A stretch of DNA of 64,000 nt from an uncultured Colwellia sp. (GTDB lineage: Bacteria > Pseudomonadota > Gammaproteobacteria > Enterobacterales > Alteromonadaceae), in NCBI GenBank assembly GCA_913061475.1, contig CAJXUN010000021.1:1-64000 (forward strand), written 5' to 3'. The notes beneath the pieces are model-generated. The model was not told where the DNA came from and made no database searches. It was given only the letters and a program-made list of their open reading frames with translations. The position numbers were made by a program, and so were the translations under genes. The stretch's first letter is position 1, and each line of letters opens with the position of its first letter. This document shows positions 57,468-64,000 of this stretch, piece after piece.

Positions 57468-58466
57468 ATGGTGGCTAACGAAATCAACATTATTGCTGAC
57501 ATTGGTGGCACCAATATGCGTGTTGCGCAGATCAATGAACAGGGTAATATCGCAAACATAGAGATTTACGCATGTGCTGATTATCCGGGGCTAGCAGAAG
57601 TGCTAACAAGCTTTTTGAGCCAACATCAATTGCTTGGTAAAAAAATTAATGCGTGTTTAGCCATAGCATGTCCGGTTGATAAAGATTTAATTGTTATGAC
57701 AAACTTGCCTTGGCAGTTTTCTCAGCAGGCGTTAAAAGCACAATTACAATTGCATGAACTGGTGTTGATCAACGACTTTACAGCCATCGCTCATGCTATT
57801 CCGCAATTATCGGCTACGCAGAAAGTGCAAATTGGCGTTGGTGAAGCTATTCACGGTAAACCCATTTCAATTTGTGGCCCAGGTACGGGGTTAGGTGTTG
57901 CCAATTTAGTTGCGATAGATGGTACTTGGCATAGCTTGAGCGGTGAGGGCGGCCATGTTGACTTTGCGCCTGTTGATCAACAGGAAATCGTAATTTTAAA
58001 CTTCTTAATGACCAAGTACGCACGAGTTTCGTATGAACAGTTACTCTCTGGGCTAGGTTTAGAACAAATATATCAAGCACTGAGCTTCATTAAAAATGGT
58101 ACGGCTTCGCAGTTATCAGCAAAAGAAATCACCACAAACGGCTTAGCCAATCATTGTCAACTATGTGCTGAAACTATTGCGCAGTTTTGCCGTGTATTGG
58201 GCAGTTTTGCTGGTAATCTTGCTTTAACACTCGGTAGTTATGGCGGCGTTTACATTGCCGGTGGTATTGTCCCGCGTTTTATTGAGTACTTCCAAGCGAG
58301 TGATTTTAGAATGAGATTTGAAGCAAAAGGACGTATGTCGGGCTTTAACCAACCTATGCCAACCTTTGTTGTTACGGAAGAACAACCCGGCTTGCTTGGC
58401 GCTTCTGCATACCTTAAACAGTTTATGTCAGACCAAAATAAAACAACTAACACAATCAGGAATTAA
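57468..58466 (+). CDS. glk: Glucokinase
   Basis: This is a bacterial-type glucokinase (PF02685), 332 residues. The phosphate-binding IADIGGTNMRVAQI starts the protein, followed by LINDFTAIAHAIP with the catalytic Asp, GPGTGLGVANLV, and LSGEGGHVDFAPVD. It phosphorylates free glucose for the enzymes encoded around it. It is embedded in the operon between edd and eda. Confidence 0.95.
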   Translation: MVANEINIIADIGGTNMRVAQINEQGNIANIEIYACADYPGLAEVLTSFLSQHQLLGKKINACLAIACPVDKDLIVMTNLPWQFSQQALKAQLQLHELVLINDFTAIAHAIPQLSATQKVQIGVGEAIHGKPISICGPGTGLGVANLVAIDGTWHSLSGEGGHVDFAPVDQQEIVILNFLMTKYARVSYEQLLSGLGLEQIYQALSFIKNGTASQLSAKEITTNGLANHCQLCAETIAQFCRVLGSFAGNLALTLGSYGGVYIAGGIVPRFIEYFQASDFRMRFEAKGRMSGFNQPMPTFVVTEEQPGLLGASAYLKQFMSDQNKTTNTIRN

Positions 58467-58474
58467 GAGGGATT

Positions 58475-59122
58475 ATGACGTTATCAAATAATTGGCAAAT
58501 GCAGCCATCGGATCTTTTTGCCATGGGTCCTATAGTTCCTGTGTTGGTGATAAAAAATGTTGAAGATGCACTGCCAATCGCAGAGGCACTGCTTGCAGCC
58601 GATATTAAAGTGCTAGAAGTAACATTACGGACACCAGCAGCGTTAGATGTGATCAGCACCATTGCAAAACATTTGCCTGAAGCTGTTATTGGCGCAGGTA
58701 CAGTAACAAACCGTGACTTGTTACAAAAATCTTACGACGCAGGAGCAAAGTTTGCCATCAGCCCTGGTTTAACGCAAGATTTACTCCAAGCCGGAAAAGC
58801 AGGTAACCTTGCCCTGATCCCCGGTATTTCTTCAATTTCTGAGCTAATGGATGGCATTGATAGTGGCTATGACCACTTGAAATTTTTCCCTGCAGAAGCT
58901 TCTGGTGGTGTCAAAGCACTACAATCAATTGGTGGGCCATTTCCTGATATTAAGTTCTGCCCAACCGGTGGAATTAACTTAAATAATGTCCGTGATTATT
59001 TAGCATTACCCAATGTTTCATGTTGTGGTGGTTCATGGTTAGTGTCGGATGAAATTATTCAGCAAGCTAACTGGCAAGAAATTACCCGTTTAGCTAAACA
59101 AGCGTTAGCTCATGTAAAGTAA
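58475..59122 (+). CDS. eda: KDPG/KHG aldolase
   Basis: This enzyme cleaves 2-keto-3-deoxy-6-phosphogluconate to pyruvate and glyceraldehyde-3-phosphate. The 215-residue TIM barrel shows VLEVTLRTPAALD, VIGAGTVTNRDLL, the Schiff-base Lys in HLKFFPAEASGGV and CPTGGINLNNV. GAGGG precedes the ATG, and a terminator follows. It is the last gene of the zwf operon. Confidence 0.97.
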   Translation: MTLSNNWQMQPSDLFAMGPIVPVLVIKNVEDALPIAEALLAADIKVLEVTLRTPAALDVISTIAKHLPEAVIGAGTVTNRDLLQKSYDAGAKFAISPGLTQDLLQAGKAGNLALIPGISSISELMDGIDSGYDHLKFFPAEASGGVKALQSIGGPFPDIKFCPTGGINLNNVRDYLALPNVSCCGGSWLVSDEIIQQANWQEITRLAKQALAHVK

Positions 59123-59167
59123 GACCATGAAACATTAGCTATGCTTCATGGCTAATTAAACTTATAG

Positions 59168-59192
59168 AGCCAGGCAATAGCCTGGCTTTTTT
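59168..59192 (+). terminator. zwf-eda operon terminator
   Basis: AGCCAGGC-AATA-GCCTGGCT is followed by five T. Confidence 0.92.
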
Positions 59193-59357
59193 ATGGCTCG
59201 AAATAGATTACAGCCCAATTTTGTAGCTTTATTTCATTAATATCGGTTCAACACTCTCGTGATGTATCGATGATATAGCACTATAAGATGGGTTTAGGTA
59301 GGCAAAACAGGTTAAATTTTATGAGCTAACTATCGAGTTAATTATTTTATCTTGAAG

Positions 59358-59384
59358 AAAAAAAAGCCAGAATATATTCTGGCT
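59358..59384 (-). terminator. gapA terminator
   Basis: On the minus strand AGCCAGAATATATTCTGGCT, a perfect palindrome, is followed by seven T (59358-59364). Confidence 0.88.
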
Positions 59385-59427
59385 TGGAGATTTTATTCGC
59401 TGGTATCTTAATGCGAAAGCAATAGCT

Positions 59428-60435
<1,008 letters not shown>

Positions 60436-60448
60436 TTAAAATAATTTA

Positions 60449-60463
60449 TGTAGTAAAATTACA
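60449..60463. promoter_or_regulatory. HexR box at the gapA promoter
   Basis: TGTAG-TAAAA-TTACA has the same half-sites as the two zwf boxes. On the minus strand a TTGTAA and a TAATTT 16 bases apart overlap it as possible -35/-10. Confidence 0.8.
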
Positions 60464-60661
60464 CCATTTATCAGGAATTACAAGAAATAAATCGTCATAG
60501 AGCAATAAATATTGATTTTGCACTTGTTTTATTACGTATTGTTACTAAAATACCCGACATTAAGCTGAGCTTATATTAATATGGCTGTATACTGGCTTTT
60601 TAATAGGAGTCACCTCTATTGGTAATACAATTTGACTTACCTTTAATATTTTGGATATTTT

Positions 60662-62188
60662 ATGATAAAAAACAAAAGCATATGTGATATTGGATTTATT
60701 GGTTTAGGCGTAATGGGGAAGAACTTAGTCCTTAACTTAGCCGATAATGGTTTTAGTATCGCAGCATTTGATCTCGATATTAGCAAAATAGAAGGGGTGA
60801 TTTCGCAAGATAAAGCCGAAAGTGGTTTATCAACCGCTCGTGTTGTGGGGTGTTCTTCTTATACTGAACTACTTGCTTGTTTAAAACCGCCACACCTCAT
60901 CGTATTATCGGTACCTGCTGGAGCGCCTGTTGACCAAGTATGTGAAAACTTGATCGGTGCTGGCATCCAGCCTGATGATATTGTTATCGATACTGGCAAT
61001 AGCTTGTGGGTTGATACGGTGGCACGCGAGAAAAAATATAAAAGTAATTTTATTTTATTTTCTTCAGCGGTTTCTGGTGGTGAAGTTGGCGCGCGTTTTG
61101 GACCAGCATTGATGCCTAGTGGCTCTGCGTATGCATGGACACGGATCAAACCTATCTGGCAAGCAATAGCGGCGAAAGTTGATGCAAAAACAGGTAAGCC
61201 GATTGAGCGTACAAAACCAGGCGAGGTCGTCACCGAAGGTGAACCTTGTGCGGCATATATTGGCCCAGCAGGTGCAGGCCACTATGTTAAAATGGTTCAT
61301 AACGGTATTGAATACGCTGATATGCAAATTATTTGTGAGGCATATCAAATGTTACGCGATGGGTTAGGGCTAAACAGTGACGAAATAGCGGATATTTTTC
61401 AAGGCTGGAATCGTGGTCCGTTAGAAAGTTACTTAATGGAAATATCGGTTGAAGTGTTACGTCATCGTGTTGGTGAAGAACAAACTCCCTTGGTTGACTT
61501 AATTTTAGATAAAGCCGGTCAAAAAGGTACGGGACTTTGGACGGCAGTCAGTAGCTTGGAATTAGGCACACCCGCGCCAACGATTGCACAAGCGGTTTAT
61601 GCGCGCTCTATATCATCATTTAAAGATTTACGTGTGCAAGCTGCCGCTAAATTGCCTGGGCCACCAGCGATAACATTTGATGTGAATGAAAAAGAAGCAT
61701 TTATTGAGCAGTTACATGATGCTATATATAGCGCAAAAATTTGTGCTTACGCTCAGGGCTTTCAATTAATGAAATTGGCAGAGCTAGAGCATAATTGGCA
61801 GCTTAACTTTGCTAGCATTGCAAAAATTTGGCGTGCAGGCTGTATTATCCGAGCTGCGTTTTTACAGTCAATCACTCAAGCGTTTGAGCGTACACCTGAT
61901 TTAGATAACTTACTACTCGATGATTTTTTTGCTGAGCAGTTAAGCCTTCATCAATTGAACTGGCGTAAAACCGTGTCAAATTCTGCTCTGATGGGTATTC
62001 CAACTGGCGCAATATCATCTGCGTTATCGTATTACGACGCTATGCGCTGTGCTGCTTCACCGGCAAATTTATTACAAGCACAGCGAGACTTTTTTGGTGC
62101 CCATACCTTTGAGCGCACTGATAAAGTGGGTAAAAAGTATCATGTTAATTGGTCCACACCAGTGCGTGATATGGTCGAAATAAGTTAA
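60662..62188 (+). CDS. gnd: 6-phosphogluconate dehydrogenase (decarboxylating)
   Basis: This oxidative pentose phosphate enzyme has 508 residues, against about 468 in E. coli. The Rossmann motif GFIGLGVMGKN, VSGGEVGARFGPALMPSG and the catalytic Lys210 in GHYVKMVHNGIEYADMQ are intact. An extra stretch of about 15 residues (DAKTGKPIERTKPGE, 174-188) sits just before the conserved GEPCAAYIG, and the C terminus FGAHTFERTDKVGKKYHVNW is normal. It competes with edd for 6-phosphogluconate. Divergent from gapA, it could share the HexR-bound region. Confidence 0.95.
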   Translation: MIKNKSICDIGFIGLGVMGKNLVLNLADNGFSIAAFDLDISKIEGVISQDKAESGLSTARVVGCSSYTELLACLKPPHLIVLSVPAGAPVDQVCENLIGAGIQPDDIVIDTGNSLWVDTVAREKKYKSNFILFSSAVSGGEVGARFGPALMPSGSAYAWTRIKPIWQAIAAKVDAKTGKPIERTKPGEVVTEGEPCAAYIGPAGAGHYVKMVHNGIEYADMQIICEAYQMLRDGLGLNSDEIADIFQGWNRGPLESYLMEISVEVLRHRVGEEQTPLVDLILDKAGQKGTGLWTAVSSLELGTPAPTIAQAVYARSISSFKDLRVQAAAKLPGPPAITFDVNEKEAFIEQLHDAIYSAKICAYAQGFQLMKLAELEHNWQLNFASIAKIWRAGCIIRAAFLQSITQAFERTPDLDNLLLDDFFAEQLSLHQLNWRKTVSNSALMGIPTGAISSALSYYDAMRCAASPANLLQAQRDFFGAHTFERTDKVGKKYHVNWSTPVRDMVEIS

Positions 62189-62204
62189 ATACCATCAGTA
62201 CATA

Positions 62205-62239
62205 TTGTGCTATTTAAGTAAAATACTTATGTAGCACAA
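62205..62239. terminator. Long imperfect hairpin between gnd and the DUF2989 gene
   Basis: TTGTGCTA (62205-62212) pairs with TAGCACAA (62232-62239), and inside it TAAGTA (62215-62220) pairs with TACTTA (62224-62229) over a 3-base loop. There is no U-tract, so it may be a stability or Rho-assisted element serving both convergent genes. Confidence 0.55.
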
Positions 62240-62301
62240 GATATTGAATAGCCAAGTTTACAAAGCGCTACCTGACTATCAGTGTCAGGGGTTAACAATA
62301 T

Positions 62302-63105
62302 TTACATGTGAGGGGATTTGAACTCACCGGATCTGATCTTCTTTAACGTTGTCGCGGCCACTTTGTCTAAAAACGTGCCATTTAAGTTGTTGGCACTGAC
62401 ATAGCTTTCTAAGCTTTTCGTGGTTATATTGGTATCTTCGGGGCTATATAAATGTAATATTTTCGACCAAATATAAGCTTGTTTATACTCTTTTTTATCG
62501 GCAAAAATACTCGCTATTGATTTAAATATCTCATTGTCTACCTTGGCATCCATCGGATATAGCTCTAACGCATGATAGAGAATTTTTAAGGTTTTATTAG
62601 GATCACGTTTAGCATAAAAACTCGCTAAATTAACTTGTCTGTTAGGCCTTTCCAGTAACTCATTACCTTCTAACGCAACAAACTTACCTAACGAGTGCTC
62701 ATTTAGATATCGCGACCAATGATAAAATAAAAGATCTGGATGCTCAGAATTACGCGTCGCCAGTGAAATTTCTTTAATTTTAGCTTGTGCTTTAATAACA
62801 TTATCAATACGTATGGTCTTTTTTACCTTTAACTTGATATGCTCAATTTTTGACGCATGCTCCATACATTTCCCATAACCCTCGTAAGCAATTAATTGTT
62901 GAAATTTATTACTATCGCTGGCTTCGGTTTTATGTGCTAAGTTAGCAAAACCAACCGCAATCCTTTCACGTTTACACCAAGTGTCTTCTTGAAACTCTTG
63001 ACAAATTTCGGGATTTTGATCGCATAACTCAGCAAAATTGGGTCCGTTTTCACAAGCCATTAATGTACATAAAGGCAAAATGCCGGCAATTTTATAAAAT
63101 TTCAT
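62302..63105 (-). CDS. DUF2989-family lipoprotein
   Basis: This 267-residue lipoprotein has lipobox LMAC with Cys at about residue 18. The mature region CDQNPEICQEFQEDTWCKRERI, with paired cysteines, matches DUF2989 proteins of Shewanella and relatives. The rest is helical and TPR-like (LASFYAKRDPNKTLKILYHALELYPMDAK, then ASIFADKKEYKQAYIWSKILHLYSPED). The function is unknown. It is convergent with gnd and divergent from the second GAPDH gene. Confidence 0.8.
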   Translation of the reverse strand: MKFYKIAGILPLCTLMACENGPNFAELCDQNPEICQEFQEDTWCKRERIAVGFANLAHKTEASDSNKFQQLIAYEGYGKCMEHASKIEHIKLKVKKTIRIDNVIKAQAKIKEISLATRNSEHPDLLFYHWSRYLNEHSLGKFVALEGNELLERPNRQVNLASFYAKRDPNKTLKILYHALELYPMDAKVDNEIFKSIASIFADKKEYKQAYIWSKILHLYSPEDTNITTKSLESYVSANNLNGTFLDKVAATTLKKIRSGEFKSPHM

Positions 63106-63260
63106 ATTTTTCTCAATTATAGCCCTGAAAAACGTCTGTAACTGGTGGCGAAATAATTCATGTTGGATTACAATATGCGCCGCATTTAGTTTATTAGTAA
63201 TTATATCTGTTAATTAATAATAACCCATCGTTCAATTGACTGAAATAAAAGGTTTACGCA

Positions 63261-64000
63261 ATGACTTCTCATCTTGAGGAACAATATCAAACTAGTTGGC
63301 AAGAACGTCAAACATTCGCTGAAAACATGCAGCCGATCATCGGACAATTATTTAGAAATAACGGTATCGAAATTTCTATTTATGGCCGCCCACTAGTAAA
63401 TGCTTCTGCTATCGACATTATTAAAGCACATAAATCAGTGGCTTTACACGAAGAAAATAAATTACGTTTACGTGAGAGCTTCCCATTCGTGAAAGCGTTA
63501 GCCAGCATGTCTTTAGCGCCTGCGCGTATTGATGTTGGTAAGTTAGCCTACCGTTATTTATTTAAAGGCGAAGCAAACGGCCTGTCAATTGAACAATTTT
63601 TAGAAAAACAATTAAGTACTATTGCGAAAGATACCGACGTGCAAGAAACTAAAGACGTTGTACTTTACGGCTTCGGTCGTATTGGCCGTTTATTAGCGCG
63701 TTTATTAATTGAACGAGCGGGTCCAAACGCTAAATTAAACCTGCGCGCTATTGTTATTCGCCCAGGCAAAGAAGATGATTTAGAAAAGCGTGCGAGCTTG
63801 CTTCGTCGTGACTCAGTTCACGGCGCATTCAACGGTAGCATCACCATTGATAAAGAAAATAACGTTATTAAAGCTAATGGCGCTTTTATCAAAATCATTT
63901 ATGCCAAATCACCATCAGAAATTGATTACACCGCTTACGGTATTAATAATGCGTTAGTGGTAGATAACACAGGTATTTGGAGCGATGAAGAAGGTCTAGG
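63261..64000 (+). CDS. Glyceraldehyde-3-phosphate dehydrogenase with N-terminal extension (partial, runs off window)
   Basis: The frame is open from ATG 63261 (AAAAGG 8 bases upstream) to the window end, giving 246 residues so far. About 130 residues with no GAPDH counterpart come first (MTSHLEEQYQTSWQERQTF onward). Then follows the Rossmann start DVVLYGFGRIGRLLARLLIER at about residue 132 and the LRRDSVHGAFNG segment. After the second strand it reads RAIVIRPG, where NAD-dependent GAPDH has Asp, so a different cofactor preference is possible. This long GAPDH type occurs in Vibrio, Shewanella and Colwellia beside a normal gapA. The catalytic Cys lies beyond the window. Confidence 0.88.
   Translation, partial: MTSHLEEQYQTSWQERQTFAENMQPIIGQLFRNNGIEISIYGRPLVNASAIDIIKAHKSVALHEENKLRLRESFPFVKALASMSLAPARIDVGKLAYRYLFKGEANGLSIEQFLEKQLSTIAKDTDVQETKDVVLYGFGRIGRLLARLLIERAGPNAKLNLRAIVIRPGKEDDLEKRASLLRRDSVHGAFNGSITIDKENNVIKANGAFIKIIYAKSPSEIDYTAYGINNALVVDNTGIWSDEEGL

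Larger units (their letters stand above)
59123..59427. other. Convergent gap between eda and gapA
   Basis: It holds the eda terminator (59168-59192), the gapA terminator (59358-59384) and a small dyad CCATGAA/TTCATGG at 59125-59151. I see no open frame of note. Confidence 0.6.

Overview
The window is ordinary chromosome of an AT-rich marine-type gammaproteobacterium. It is most like Alteromonadales, and probably Colwelliaceae (Colwellia/Thalassotalea group). I judge this from protein similarity remembered by eye, from the conserved order gyrA-serC-aroA-cmk-rpsA-ihfB-lapAB-pyrF, from the HexR-controlled Entner-Doudoroff operon and from lipoproteins of families typical of that order (DUF2989, DUF6279). 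I saw no tRNA, rRNA, CRISPR array, insertion sequence or prophage, and nothing that looks like a recent island.

Layout. 1-6.2 kb: a RutR-like TetR regulator, a small periplasmic solute-binding protein with a possible leader peptide, a SulP anion transporter, an AzgA-type purine permease and an AGXT-like aminotransferase. 6.5-11 kb: class Ia ribonucleotide reductase (nrdA, nrdB, yfaE, minus strand). Upstream of nrdA is a 0.7-kb regulatory region with two NrdR boxes, and a terminator hairpin lies between nrdA and nrdB. 11-12.5 kb: a HAD phosphatase and ubiG. 13-24 kb: gyrA and the serC to pyrF housekeeping block, then a ComEA-like protein. 24-26.2 kb: the purine salvage genes add, xapX-like and deoD (minus strand). 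The xapX-like gene is very short and was found by translating the gap. 26.4-27.5 kb: aroG. 27.7-33.3 kb: the SOS mutasome imuA-imuB-dnaE2 behind a textbook LexA box. 33.5-39.5 kb: an RND efflux system (outer-membrane lipoprotein, adaptor, pump). 39.6 kb: hinT.

40.1-44.6 kb: a TPP riboswitch followed by a TonB receptor, a small thiamine-binding-type protein, a PnuC-family (PnuT-like) permease and a thiamine-kinase-like protein. This reads as a complete thiamine uptake and salvage operon. 44.7-46.6 kb: a LytS/LytTR two-component pair. 46.6-48.4 kb: divergent DJ-1/PfpI and LysR genes. 48.5-52.2 kb: pfkA, a DUF6279 lipoprotein and pykA. 52.3-64 kb: the sugar catabolism block, with hexR, zwf-pgl-edd-glk-eda, gapA, gnd, a DUF2989 lipoprotein and the start of a second, N-terminally extended GAPDH that runs off the window.

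The genes join into a few circuits. HexR probably controls zwf-pgl-edd-glk-eda, gapA and perhaps pykA through TGTAG-N5-TTACA boxes visible at each promoter. NrdR controls dNTP synthesis. LexA controls the mutasome. TPP controls thiamine import. I found no clearly undescribed system. The most useful non-obvious points are the thiamine operon composition, the terminator between nrdA and nrdB, the clear HexR/NrdR/LexA operators, the unannotated XapX-like protein and the coupled leader ORF upstream of the solute-binding protein.
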